Assembly: GCA_965243755.1 (NCBI GenBank) | Contig: CBDEVW010000003.1 | Coordinates: forward strand, 1,364,001 to 1,428,000 | Origin: JANSWY01 sp965243755 | GTDB taxonomy: Bacteria > Bacteroidota > Bacteroidia > Cytophagales > Cyclobacteriaceae | DNA: 64,000 nucleotides | Direction of reading: 5' to 3' | Part shown: piece by piece, positions 26,450-36,090 of the stretch | Layout of the letters: the number at the start of each line of letters is the position of its first letter | How positions within the stretch are numbered: position 1 is the stretch's first letter | Notes under the pieces: model-generated | Seen by the model: the letters and a program-made list of their open reading frames with translations, nothing else | The model's database searches: none | What the model was told of the DNA's origin: nothing | Translations under genes and position numbers: made by a program

Positions 26450-27513
26450 TTTGAACGAAAATGTATAGTTGATAAAGATCTTAATGTTGCTGCTGCCGCC
26501 TCGGGTGTAATATCACGTTGTGCGTTGGCAAACATTTCGTACCCAACCATAAACTTTTTTACCTCGGCAGACCTTAGCAATGGTGGATAAAAAGCGTAAT
26601 GAAAATGCCAACCAGAATAATCGTCAACACCTGAAGGACGCTGCTGGATACCGGCAGAATAGGGAAATGAACACTGAAAAAGATTGTCATATCGAATGGT
26701 GATGTCTGACAAAATCTGAGCAAATGACTCCACCTCTGGTTCAGTAATCTCCAAAATGCTTTGAAAATGCCTCTTAGGGATAATCATGGTCTCGTATGGC
26801 CACACTGCCCAAAAAGGTACCAGACAAACAAAGTGCTCATTCTGACAAACAATTCTCTCCGCACTTGCGAGCTCCTGTATCAAATAATCTCCAAGCAAAC
26901 TTGAATTATTCCTGTGGTAATAATTATTCTGTGTGACTGTTCTTTTACTGATTTCATTTGGCACTGAACTTTGCGCCCAGATTTGCCCATGCGGATGAGG
27001 GTTGCTGCATCCCATTGCAGCTCCTTTATTCTCGAAAATCTGAACATTGTTAATCCAAGAAATAGCTGACAATTCACGAAACTGCTCTTTCCAGGTCCTA
27101 ATGACCTTTCCAATGTCAGAGACAGACATTTCTGCCATTGTCAGTGAATGATCTGGGGAAAAACAAATTACCCTACAAATCCCTTTCTCACCCGAGGCTT
27201 GTAGTAAATTCTCTTGATATTGTGCAATAGGTGTATCCGGTAGTATTGCCGCAAAATCATTATCAAATACATATGTTTCATCATATGAATCGTTCATGGC
27301 ACCCTGGGCGCGGTGATTACCGGGACACAGGTAGCACGACTCGTCATATGTTGGACGCTTTTCAATTTGTAATGATTCTGTTTGTCCTTGCCATGGGCGT
27401 TGGGTTCGATGAGGAGATATCAGGACCCATTCATTGGTTAGAATGTTTAAACGCCTGTGAGGTTTAACCAATATGTCTTTAGTTTTATCAGGGATCAATT
27501 GCTTGTACTCCAT
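26446..27513 (-). CDS. galT: Galactose-1-phosphate uridylyltransferase
   Basis: 355 residues. HIT-superfamily active site GCSNPHPHGQIWAQ with the nucleophilic His between the two prolines region (HPH), zinc-site residues in CYLCPGNHRAQG, and the second-domain block WPYETMIIPKRHFQSI. It transfers UMP from UDP-glucose to galactose-1-phosphate. The start overlaps the end of galK by 26 bp and the stop overlaps galE by 4 bp, so translation of the three Leloir genes is probably coupled. Confidence 0.97.
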   Translation of the reverse strand: MEYKQLIPDKTKDILVKPHRRLNILTNEWVLISPHRTQRPWQGQTESLQIEKRPTYDESCYLCPGNHRAQGAMNDSYDETYVFDNDFAAILPDTPIAQYQENLLQASGEKGICRVICFSPDHSLTMAEMSVSDIGKVIRTWKEQFRELSAISWINNVQIFENKGAAMGCSNPHPHGQIWAQSSVPNEISKRTVTQNNYYHRNNSSLLGDYLIQELASAERIVCQNEHFVCLVPFWAVWPYETMIIPKRHFQSILEITEPEVESFAQILSDITIRYDNLFQCSFPYSAGIQQRPSGVDDYSGWHFHYAFYPPLLRSAEVKKFMVGYEMFANAQRDITPEAAAATLRSLSTIHFRSK

Positions 27514-28651
27514 CGGCTATGGTAATGTTTATAGGTGTGATCTTAAGTTTGAACTTTCTGGTATAAGCATCAGACAACAAGGCAGTCACTTCTTCTACAG
27601 CATCTTTCCTCACAAGATTGATGGTACATCCACCAAAACCGCCTCCCATCATTCTACTTCCTGCAACACCAGAATGATTGTTTGCGAAATCGGCCATGTA
27701 ATCAATTTCCGGGCAGGTTATTTCATATGCGTCTGCCATCCCTTGCTGAGCTTCCTGCAGTATATTTCCTGCTGATGCCATATCCCCATCATTCAGGGCT
27801 TGTGCTAATGCATGAACTCTTTCGTTTTCTTCGAGGATATACTTACATCTATTAAAAACAACTTCCGACAAGCCAGGTCGTACCTCTTCCAGCATTGGCA
27901 TTGTAACATCCCTCAGGCTTTTCACCGATTCGTATCGCTGACCAATCACAGCTACGCCATCTTCGCATTGCTTTCTTCTCACATTGTACTCAGAACCTGC
28001 CAGATTGTGACTCACATTGGAATTGAATAAAATGAATAAGTGATCTTTAAGATCCAGGTGAAAGTAATGATGTTCTAATAATTTGCAATCCAACATTAGT
28101 GCGTGATCCTTTTTGCCCATTACACTGGCGTACTGGTCCATAATCCCACAGAGGACACCCGCATAATTGTGTTCAGCCCTTTGGGATACTTTAATCATAT
28201 CAATTTTTTCGAGTCCCAGGGAGAAGAGTTGGTTGAGTGCGAAGGTTGCACCACATTCCAGGGCGGCAGAAGAAGACATTCCGGCCCCCTGTGGTACTTG
28301 TCCGGTAAATGCCATGTCAAATCCAGCAACCTCCTTCCCCAAAGCCATTAATTCAGCCACTACACCATAAATGTAACTCTTCCACGAATCATGCTTAACG
28401 GTACCCAGCTCTTCAATTTTAAATTCAAATGTTTCATTAAAGTCAATGGAGGTGATTTTACAATATGATGAGTGATTTTGTGCTACTGCGAAATAGATGG
28501 CATGATCCACGGCTGCTGGTAGTACAAATCCTTCGTTGTAATCAGTATGTTCACCAATCAGGTTGATCCTGCCAGGTGCCTTAACCAGTATTGGCTGATT
28601 ATTGTAAAGGCTTTTAAATTGCTGTTTTAACTCTTCAATAATAATGTTCAT
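27488..28651 (-). CDS. galK: Galactokinase
   Basis: 387 residues, GHMP kinase. Sugar signature PGRINLIGEHTDYNEGFVLP near residue 25-45, ATP-binding loop PQGAGMSSSAALECG near 115-130, and C-terminal motif SRMMGGGFGGCTINLV. It phosphorylates alpha-D-galactose at C1. It lies 36 bp after the esterase gene and overlaps galT by 26 bp. The galactose comes from the sugar/Na+ symporter encoded upstream in the operon. Confidence 0.97.
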   Translation of the reverse strand: MNIIIEELKQQFKSLYNNQPILVKAPGRINLIGEHTDYNEGFVLPAAVDHAIYFAVAQNHSSYCKITSIDFNETFEFKIEELGTVKHDSWKSYIYGVVAELMALGKEVAGFDMAFTGQVPQGAGMSSSAALECGATFALNQLFSLGLEKIDMIKVSQRAEHNYAGVLCGIMDQYASVMGKKDHALMLDCKLLEHHYFHLDLKDHLFILFNSNVSHNLAGSEYNVRRKQCEDGVAVIGQRYESVKSLRDVTMPMLEEVRPGLSEVVFNRCKYILEENERVHALAQALNDGDMASAGNILQEAQQGMADAYEITCPEIDYMADFANNHSGVAGSRMMGGGFGGCTINLVRKDAVEEVTALLSDAYTRKFKLKITPINITIADGVQAIDP

Positions 28652-28687
28652 GAAATGATTTATTTTCAGGACAGTAATTCAGTTAAT

Positions 28688-29611
28688 TCACTTAAGGTAC
28701 GTTTCAAAAAAATTCCATATCTCCTGACTGGTATTGAAATCCTCATTTCCCCATGCGCCAGGCCAATCATGACCTCCGTTTACCACTTTGTAAAATCTGA
28801 ATTCCAGTTTAGTTTCTTTACTAATATAATTTTCAAGCACAACAAAGCTATTATCGGTGGTGGAAATGTCTGGTAGCGTATCAACCTCAGGTTCGGGTAA
28901 ATTCATTTTTCCCACCCAAAACTGTACAATATCTGGTATACTTCTATAGGCTCCCCAACCATCTCTGTTAGCCATATCCCCATCCCAATGAGTAATTTTA
29001 TCGTCGGTCCCGAATAACGCCAGTATTGGAACTGATTTGATAGGCTTACAATCCTGGTAAATACTTTCCAGCATGGTAGCAGCAATTGGAGCCGCAGCAC
29101 TAAACAATGATGGGTGCTCGCAAAGTAGATAATAGGTCATTTCCCCACCATTTGACATCCCGGCTACAAAAGTATTTCTCTTCGAAAGTTGATGTGATTC
29201 CTGTATGCTTCGGATTAATGAACTTATAAAAGCTACGTCATCATGGGATTGATTGCTATGCATCTGATAACCAACGTTCCAAAAAGTATTGCCTTCCTTA
29301 TCAATAAGACCCTGTGGATATAAGACTGCAAACCCATTTTGATCCGCAATTTTATTGAACCCGGTATAGTCCATGATCTTCCGTGCGTTACTGGTAAAGC
29401 CATGTAATACAACCAGTAATGGCGCATCAGGCTTTAGCCCAGCCGGTTTATACAACAGATATTCACGGTCTATACCTTGATGCTGAAATACCTGAAGGTC
29501 GCTACCTGATAGGGTGCTGTTACTACTTTGTTCTGTATTTGCACTACACGCCCACAACAGGGTAAATAACACAAAAACATAAGTGCGCTGTATTTTTTTC
29601 ATTGTATTCAT
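28688..29611 (-). CDS. Secreted alpha/beta-hydrolase esterase (LpqC/CE1-like) lipoprotein
   Basis: About 307 residues from the ATG at 29611; an ATG three codons later (29602) is equally likely, while the upstream start at 29632 overlaps the symporter gene and adds nonsignal residues. A lipoprotein signal ends in LLWAC. The hydrolase core has LLVVLHGFTSNARK (oxyanion side), the nucleophile elbow GMSNGGEMTYY, acid candidate in FGTDDKITHWDG, and catalytic His in VNGGHDWPGAWGN. Relatives include polyhydroxybutyrate depolymerase-like and feruloyl/acetyl esterases of family CE1. In a galactan operon it may remove ester groups from the polymer or oligomers (inference). Confidence 0.85.
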   Translation of the reverse strand: MNTMKKIQRTYVFVLFTLLWACSANTEQSSNSTLSGSDLQVFQHQGIDREYLLYKPAGLKPDAPLLVVLHGFTSNARKIMDYTGFNKIADQNGFAVLYPQGLIDKEGNTFWNVGYQMHSNQSHDDVAFISSLIRSIQESHQLSKRNTFVAGMSNGGEMTYYLLCEHPSLFSAAAPIAATMLESIYQDCKPIKSVPILALFGTDDKITHWDGDMANRDGWGAYRSIPDIVQFWVGKMNLPEPEVDTLPDISTTDNSFVVLENYISKETKLEFRFYKVVNGGHDWPGAWGNEDFNTSQEIWNFFETYLK

Positions 29612-29615
29612 ATCA

Positions 29616-31289
29616 TTACCAAAAAATAGCATAAAATATTGCAGTTAAAATCAGCACAATGGTGGCACCTATATTGAATGCCGGGGTTGTAGCAAACAAA
29701 GAGCCCGACGTATCTATGGCTCCAGAATCACTTTTACCCTTGGTTTCCAATGTGCTTATCATATAGATGATCAGAAATGTCATTAAGAATGTTGCCATCA
29801 TTTGATGCATAAATGGCCAATTAATAAATATTGCTGCATCAGACCAGCCATTTGGCGCAACTTTGAAATACATGGCAATGGGAATTGACAGAATTACTCC
29901 CCAAATAGCAGCATTGTTAGTGGATCGCTTGATGAATAATCCACTTATAAAAACCGCAAGAATGCCAGGGCTAACAACGCCGGTGTACTCCTGAATGAAC
30001 TGGAAGGCCTGACCAAGGTTGGTGAGTGTAGGTGCTATCAATACAGCAATCACCAACGATACTACCACTGTGGACCTTCCCACATTTACAAATCGCTTTT
30101 CTGATGCCTTGGGATTAATGTATTCTTTGTAAATATCCATAGTAAATATGGTAGCCGTAGAATTGAGCATAGAGGCCAATGAAGATACGATAGCGGCCAC
30201 CAATGCTGCCAGCACTAGTCCTTTAAGTCCGGATGGTATAATAGTTTTGATCAGCCATGGAGCCGCATTATCATTATTCACAAATCCATCTGCTAAGAAC
30301 CCATTTTCAGATGCAGTTACTGCCAAAGTACCATCAGCATCCAAATTCATGGCATAGGCAATAATTCCAGGGATTACTACAATAAAAGGAATGAGTAGCT
30401 TCAAAAATGCGGCAAGAGCAATTCCTTTTTGTGCTTCCTGAAGGCTTTTTGCAGCAAAGGTCCTTTGAATAATGTACTGATTAAACCCCCAGTAATATAA
30501 GTTGGCCACCCATAGCCCCCCAACTAATACTGCAATACCTGGCAGGTCGTTCCACGCATCTTTTCCATTAGGTGTTATTACTTCACCTTTTGACAGAATC
30601 ATGGAAAATTTATCCGGTACCTTTTCCATAAGCTGGATGAATCCGGTAATAATACTGCCATCAGGAGCAAACATGGAAAGTGCAATCACAGTCGTGGCTA
30701 CACCTCCGGCAATAAGTAAAACCACTTGCAATACATCGGTCCAGGCAACAGCTGTGAGGCCTCCCCAAACAGAATAAGTTGCCGCAAAAATTGCCAGACA
30801 AATGATAAAACTTGTGAGCATTGATCCGTCTCCACTGCCAATGGTTGTATCCATGGCTTTTGCCCCCAGGTATAATACCGATGTTAGGTTAACCAAAACG
30901 AACAAGGAGATCCAAAATATTGCCAGTATAGTCTTGAGGTTCTTGCTGTACCGCTTTTCTACAAATTCGGGAATGGTGTACAAATTCTGTTTGATAAAAA
31001 TGGGCAGGAAAAATTTGCCAACGATCAGCAATGTAATGGCTGCCATCCACTCATAGGAAGCAATGGCCAGTCCTAAAGCAAACCCAGACCCCGACATACC
31101 GATAAATTGCTCTGCCGAAATGTTTGCGGCGATCAATGATGCTCCAATTGCCCACCATGGCAGGGACTTACTCGCCAGAAAATAATCTTCTGAAGATTGT
31201 CCCTTATTTCTGGATACCCATAACCCTATGAATATGATTAGGATTAAATAAGATGAAAAAATAACTATATCTATTGTCTCTAAATTCAT
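29616..31289 (-). CDS. Sodium/galactose (glucose) symporter, SSS family, vSGLT-like
   Basis: About 557 residues from the ATG at 31289 (MNLETIDIVIFSSYLIL); the ORF extends upstream to 31328 without family support. About 14 helices. The match to the Vibrio sodium/galactose transporter vSGLT is close over the whole length, including AANISAEQFIGMSGSGFALG, YTIPEFVEKRYSKNLKTI, VANLYYWGFNQYIIQRTFAA, AAIVSSLASMLNSTATIFTM and FQYIQEYTGVVSPGILAVF. It would take galactose freed in the periplasm into the cytosol with Na+, handing it to GalK encoded two genes downstream. The Na+ coupling suits a marine habitat. Confidence 0.95.
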   Translation of the reverse strand: MNLETIDIVIFSSYLILIIFIGLWVSRNKGQSSEDYFLASKSLPWWAIGASLIAANISAEQFIGMSGSGFALGLAIASYEWMAAITLLIVGKFFLPIFIKQNLYTIPEFVEKRYSKNLKTILAIFWISLFVLVNLTSVLYLGAKAMDTTIGSGDGSMLTSFIICLAIFAATYSVWGGLTAVAWTDVLQVVLLIAGGVATTVIALSMFAPDGSIITGFIQLMEKVPDKFSMILSKGEVITPNGKDAWNDLPGIAVLVGGLWVANLYYWGFNQYIIQRTFAAKSLQEAQKGIALAAFLKLLIPFIVVIPGIIAYAMNLDADGTLAVTASENGFLADGFVNNDNAAPWLIKTIIPSGLKGLVLAALVAAIVSSLASMLNSTATIFTMDIYKEYINPKASEKRFVNVGRSTVVVSLVIAVLIAPTLTNLGQAFQFIQEYTGVVSPGILAVFISGLFIKRSTNNAAIWGVILSIPIAMYFKVAPNGWSDAAIFINWPFMHQMMATFLMTFLIIYMISTLETKGKSDSGAIDTSGSLFATTPAFNIGATIVLILTAIFYAIFW

Positions 31290-31402
31290 TGGTTTAATAT
31301 TTTGACATACCGATCCCGTGATTTCCACGAAACCTTAATGGTAAATTCACTAATGTCTTTCGAATCCTGTGGCCTCTCCGTCAGGGTTTAGTCTTATGAC
31401 AC

Positions 31403-32965
31403 TTAAATGGAATCACAATACCAGGTTGTAATTGATTTTGCCGGAACATTGATGATCTCTTCGTCAACAGAAATTCCGACTCGTTTCATATTCTCATTTT
31501 TAGCGGCAGTCGTACGAAAGATTTCCCACTGCGGTTTTTGACCTGGTAAGTCCAGCTTTAAAGGGATTTCCTGTTCCGTGGCATTAATTGCTACTACGGT
31601 ATATCCTTCCTGATCTGGGTGTTGGAAGGCTACCGCCATCAACCCGTTGAGTGTTTGTTCCACATCCCTAAGATCTGACCTGCTTACATTTAATAATATT
31701 GAACCTACAGGTATGAATCGTGAAAAATGTCCCAGCGCCCAGAGCGTTTTGGAATCATATACCGCTCCATCCAAGGTGTTGTGATCGATATAGATCAGGC
31801 CATCTTTATAATCATATGGACTAACGGCCAACCACCAGTTCCAGGAACTTGCTCCCGCCACCACCAGGTCTGTATAAATCACCCGGGCGGTATAAAGGGC
31901 AGTTTCCATTCCCAGATCTCTTCCATTTCCCTGAATGATACTGTTATCTTCCAGAACACAATATTCAGTCATCCAGAACTCCAATGCCGGAATAAGCTGT
32001 ACATCCTGTCTTAATTGCTTTCGAATACTTACCATATTAGAAAAATCCCAGGTGGTATAATAACTGTGCCCAGCTACTTTTTGAGCTATGTTATCCAAAT
32101 CTCCCAGATAATTTGGTGAGGACTCAGAAAAGAAAGCTTCAATTTGATTATCTCTTCCTGAGTTTGACTTTTCACCTGTAAGAAAATCCAATTGGCCAGC
32201 TTCCGGAATCTCAATAAGCGTTGATAACCCCCGGTTTACCAGTACCGAATTCAATGATCTTGCGACTTCCGCTATCTCCGAATTTTGCCAGGGTGATCCC
32301 TCCTGACCAGAGTTGTCCCAATTCCATTGTGGTTCATTAAAGGGACTGATGTAGTCCAAAGTCACGCCATCCTCATTTTGAAGAAACTCAATGACATCAG
32401 CCAGAAAATTCACATAATCAGCCTGTTGGTCTTCTTTTAGGTTCGACCAGGACCCACCGGAACTAAAAGCCAGGCCATTTTTGGTAATAGCTGTTGGTGG
32501 ACTATTAGAAAATCCAGTAAAAGTATTTGTCCCTCGTTCTTGTGCTGCTTTTAAGAACCATCGTTGACCTGCGTGAGCCTGATCATTAATCAGTCCTGGT
32601 CCATTGTAAAATGTCTCTGCTCGTCTCCATTCATCTGGAATTCCACTAGCCTCTCCTTGTGCCGCACTACCCGCCCCAATATTGAATCTCCATGCAGATA
32701 AACCTATTCCAACAGGATTTCCATCACGGTCCAATGCCCTGCTAAAAAGCCAGTCAGCTATTTGTTCACGCTTGTTTATGGGCCAATTTTTTCCCACAAA
32801 TTGCATGGACCAGGCGTCTGAAGCTCCAAAATTATGAATTACCTGCCCGGGAACATCCTGTCTGATTGTGATGGCCAAATGACCTATCTCCTCTGGTCGC
32901 TTACTCTCGTGCTGACAACCTCCGCAAAGCACCAGCAAGGCTATAATCACTGCTTTAATATTCAA
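31403..32965 (-). CDS. Glycoside hydrolase family 30 lipoprotein, probable endo-beta-1,6-galactanase
   Basis: 520 residues. A lipoprotein signal ends in LCGGC. The barrel begins with NFGASDAWSMQFVGKNWP and SAWRFNIGAGSAAQG. Acid/base Glu211 is in SPFNEPQWNW and nucleophile Glu334 in WMTEYCVL. A beta-sandwich typical of GH30 follows (about 420-520). Sequence character (INKREQIADWLFS, NSPPTAITKNG) fits the group with endo-beta-1,6-galactanases that cut side chains of type II arabinogalactan. The operon supports galactan rather than xylan or glucan. It overlaps the GH2 gene by 4 bp. Surface or periplasmic location cannot be told from sequence. Confidence 0.88.
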   Translation of the reverse strand: MNIKAVIIALLVLCGGCQHESKRPEEIGHLAITIRQDVPGQVIHNFGASDAWSMQFVGKNWPINKREQIADWLFSRALDRDGNPVGIGLSAWRFNIGAGSAAQGEASGIPDEWRRAETFYNGPGLINDQAHAGQRWFLKAAQERGTNTFTGFSNSPPTAITKNGLAFSSGGSWSNLKEDQQADYVNFLADVIEFLQNEDGVTLDYISPFNEPQWNWDNSGQEGSPWQNSEIAEVARSLNSVLVNRGLSTLIEIPEAGQLDFLTGEKSNSGRDNQIEAFFSESSPNYLGDLDNIAQKVAGHSYYTTWDFSNMVSIRKQLRQDVQLIPALEFWMTEYCVLEDNSIIQGNGRDLGMETALYTARVIYTDLVVAGASSWNWWLAVSPYDYKDGLIYIDHNTLDGAVYDSKTLWALGHFSRFIPVGSILLNVSRSDLRDVEQTLNGLMAVAFQHPDQEGYTVVAINATEQEIPLKLDLPGQKPQWEIFRTTAAKNENMKRVGISVDEEIINVPAKSITTWYCDSI

Positions 32966-35900
32966 CGTTCTGAAAGTTTTTCGTCTCCAAATTGATTATC
33001 ACGGGCGTAAGGACTGATAAGGAATGAATATTCATACTGATCATCCAGCAGCCTATATTTTTCATGAGGTTTGTACCCCCAGCTATTGTCACCTCCTACA
33101 CCCATTTGCTTCCAATCAATATGCACTTCAATAAAATCGCTTTTACCCAACTGGTAATAGTGTGTTGGCTCATATTTGTATTGATCAATTGAAAACTGAT
33201 GCGCAGACATTTCTAAGGGCACCTCACCAATAAACTCCAACCCTGATCCATTCTCATTCAGCAACCTCATCCAACGAACATCGGTTTTATTCCCATTTTC
33301 CTGGGGGTAGATATAGGACACATATTGATCCACTACACTGCCCTGATAAACATCGATCAGCGTATTTTCTTTCCTGTCCTGATAAGATTCACCTGGTCCA
33401 CGTCCATACCATTCCATATCACTATAGCTCGTAGGCACCTGCATCGTCATGCCAAATCGGGGAATTTCTGGCGCGTCCTTAACTTTGTTGTAGGAGTGAT
33501 GGACTTTTATCTGCCCCGATCCATCAATCGCGTAATTGAGGTTCACTAAAACTGCACCTCCATGAAAACCAGACTCAACCATGACCCAGCTGCAATTAAG
33601 ACTGTCCGGATTAACTGTAATCTTTGTAAGATCCCGCTTATCACCAGCATTCTTCCAGGCTTGTAAATGATGTTGCATTCCGTAACCTCTGTCATTGTTT
33701 GTTGGCACCCGCCAGAAATTGGTTTTCAACGGACCCTGAAACAAATATTCACCCTTGTATTGATATGAAGATATGTATCCGGTTGTCTTTTCTATCCGCA
33801 CTGAAAAATCCTTACCAGACACCAAATAGTACTCATCGAATTCAGCGATTGCAGGGGCATTCAAATCCGCTCTCAACCTGTCCTGAATCCCATTTTCACC
33901 TCCTTGTAAAATGAGTTGACCTGCTGCTGCCAGGTGTCCTTTTGGGATTGCCCTACCAGCTACTTTTGTGGTAATTTCTACAGTAATAATGTATTCCTTA
34001 CCTTCATGCAGGTCTAATTCCCTGGTCGGAATTTTGATTACTGCTGATTCCATAGGTTTGATCTCCCTTTGAATTGGAAGCGTACCTTCGGATATAATTT
34101 TACCCTCATTTTTGATTTTATATTTGAAGTCAAATGCCGAGGAGGTTAAGAATGAGTGCCAGTTTTTAATTGTTACCTGGCCTCTTTTTTTATTAGCCCA
34201 ATCAATGTCAAAATTCTGATATACCGCTTTTGTTTCCAGCAAAGAAGGTTTTGGCGTCCTATCAGGAAAAACTAATCCGTTTAGACAAAAGTCCCAATCA
34301 CTTGGAACGTCATAAGGCCCAAAGTCTCCGCCGTATGCGAATACTTCCTTTCCATCTCCAGTCTTTTTGATTAACCCCTGATCCATCCAGTCCCAGATGA
34401 AACCACCCTGCAATTGCTTTTCAGATTTGATCAGGTCCCAATAGTCCACCAGGTTACCAACGCTATTCCCCATAGCATGCATGTACTCACACATAATATA
34501 CGGCCTTGGGTCACCGGATTCCAGGTATTCCTTCATATGACCAAGTTTGGGATACATGGGAACAACAATATCCGTATAGGGTTCTGTCCAGGCCTGCTCA
34601 TACTGCACCGGCCTGGTGTAGTCCCTGTCCTTGATCCAAGCAGCGGCATTCCTGAAGTTCACTCCGGATCCCGCTTCATTTCCCAGGGACCAAATGATAA
34701 CGGATGCATGGTTTTTATCACGTTCAACCATACGTTGAATCCTGTTCATGTGTGCATCTCCCCAAATTGGATTGTTTCCCAGGGTTTTATCCAGACTATA
34801 TCCATCATTCCAAAGTGAGCCCATGGCATGGCTTTCAATGTTCGCTTCATTGACTACATATAATCCATATTGATCGCACAGTTTATACCACATCGGATGG
34901 TTGGGATAATGGCTGGTCCTTACCGCATTAATGTTATGTTGCTTCATCAACATAATGTCTTCAACCATGTCTTCCACGGTGATTACATGCCCACTATACT
35001 GATTATGCTCATGCCGGTTCACTCCCTTGATCAGGATTGGCATACCATTGACCATCAATTGGCGATCCTTTATTTCTACGGTTCGGAAGCCTATTGCCTG
35101 ATGCAGATAGTACTCATTATCTCCTTTACGTAATGTGATTTTAAGGTCATAAAGGTTTGGCACCTCAGCACTCCATGATTTAACATCTTCAATAATGCCT
35201 GTGAACGTTATGGAAGCATCATATACCCTACTTGATTCAGAAAATATTACTTTGTCATTCTCCAGGATTTCAACCTGACAGACTGCATTGTCATCAACAC
35301 GGTTAAAATCAGCAATTACCGAAAATGCCCCATCTTTGTAATCCTCTGATAAGCCTGCTTTAACAAAATAATCAGTGAGGTGTGTCTCCGGCAACCGGTA
35401 CAAATAAACATCCCTTTCGATACCGCTCAACCTCCACATGTCCTGATCTTCCAGGTAGCTACCATCATTCCACCGATATACCTCTACTGATAGTTGGTTT
35501 TCTCCTTGTTGCAGGAAATCTGAAACCTCAAATTCTACTGGTGTTTTAGATCCTTTCCCTATCCCCAGTTTTTTACCATTGATCCACACAATAAATGCAG
35601 AATTTACTGCGCCAAAATGAAGTATTATCCGATCACCCAGCCAATCATCGGGTACATCAAACATCCTTTTGTATGATCCTACCGGATTGAAATCTTCCTG
35701 AATAAAAGGAGGATTCTTCTTGAATGGATATTTAACATTGGTATAAATGGGGTAGTCGTATCCTTGCATTTGCCAATCAGACGGCACCTCAATTTCATCC
35801 CAATCAGTAACATCATATGCCATTTGGTGAAAATTAAGAGGCCTCACAGCTGGACGTTCCGACCATTTAAACTTCCAGAAACCATTTAAACTCAAATAGC

Positions 35901-36090
35901 TGGAGGATAATGACTTGTCGTTGGATCTTGCTATTTCATATGACTCACTTAAAAAGATGTCTGCATGAGGAGAAAGATTGTTCACTCCTGTTATAGTCGG
36001 GTCCTGCAGTTCATCTGGCATTTGTCCAAATACATGAAGAGACATCATCCCATACAGGACCACAAAGAAATAAATAGTATTTTTGCGCAT
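32962..36090 (-). CDS. Beta-galactosidase, GH2 (LacZ-like), secreted
   Basis: 1042 residues with an N-terminal signal peptide (cleaved near HVFGQ). Order: sugar-binding domain, immunoglobulin-like domain, TIM barrel (about 340-630), second sandwich, and Bgal_small_N domain (about 770-1040) typical of LacZ. Motifs: KGVNRHEHNQYSGHVIT, WSLGNEAGSG with acid/base Glu472, and MCEYMHAMGNSVGN with nucleophile Glu535. It would release terminal beta-galactose from oligosaccharides in the periplasm. The start codon overlaps the susD stop as TAATG, and the end overlaps GH30 by 4 bp, so the hydrolases are translationally coupled to the uptake genes. Confidence 0.95.
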   Translation of the reverse strand: MRKNTIYFFVVLYGMMSLHVFGQMPDELQDPTITGVNNLSPHADIFLSESYEIARSNDKSLSSSYLSLNGFWKFKWSERPAVRPLNFHQMAYDVTDWDEIEVPSDWQMQGYDYPIYTNVKYPFKKNPPFIQEDFNPVGSYKRMFDVPDDWLGDRIILHFGAVNSAFIVWINGKKLGIGKGSKTPVEFEVSDFLQQGENQLSVEVYRWNDGSYLEDQDMWRLSGIERDVYLYRLPETHLTDYFVKAGLSEDYKDGAFSVIADFNRVDDNAVCQVEILENDKVIFSESSRVYDASITFTGIIEDVKSWSAEVPNLYDLKITLRKGDNEYYLHQAIGFRTVEIKDRQLMVNGMPILIKGVNRHEHNQYSGHVITVEDMVEDIMLMKQHNINAVRTSHYPNHPMWYKLCDQYGLYVVNEANIESHAMGSLWNDGYSLDKTLGNNPIWGDAHMNRIQRMVERDKNHASVIIWSLGNEAGSGVNFRNAAAWIKDRDYTRPVQYEQAWTEPYTDIVVPMYPKLGHMKEYLESGDPRPYIMCEYMHAMGNSVGNLVDYWDLIKSEKQLQGGFIWDWMDQGLIKKTGDGKEVFAYGGDFGPYDVPSDWDFCLNGLVFPDRTPKPSLLETKAVYQNFDIDWANKKRGQVTIKNWHSFLTSSAFDFKYKIKNEGKIISEGTLPIQREIKPMESAVIKIPTRELDLHEGKEYIITVEITTKVAGRAIPKGHLAAAGQLILQGGENGIQDRLRADLNAPAIAEFDEYYLVSGKDFSVRIEKTTGYISSYQYKGEYLFQGPLKTNFWRVPTNNDRGYGMQHHLQAWKNAGDKRDLTKITVNPDSLNCSWVMVESGFHGGAVLVNLNYAIDGSGQIKVHHSYNKVKDAPEIPRFGMTMQVPTSYSDMEWYGRGPGESYQDRKENTLIDVYQGSVVDQYVSYIYPQENGNKTDVRWMRLLNENGSGLEFIGEVPLEMSAHQFSIDQYKYEPTHYYQLGKSDFIEVHIDWKQMGVGGDNSWGYKPHEKYRLLDDQYEYSFLISPYARDNQFGDEKLSER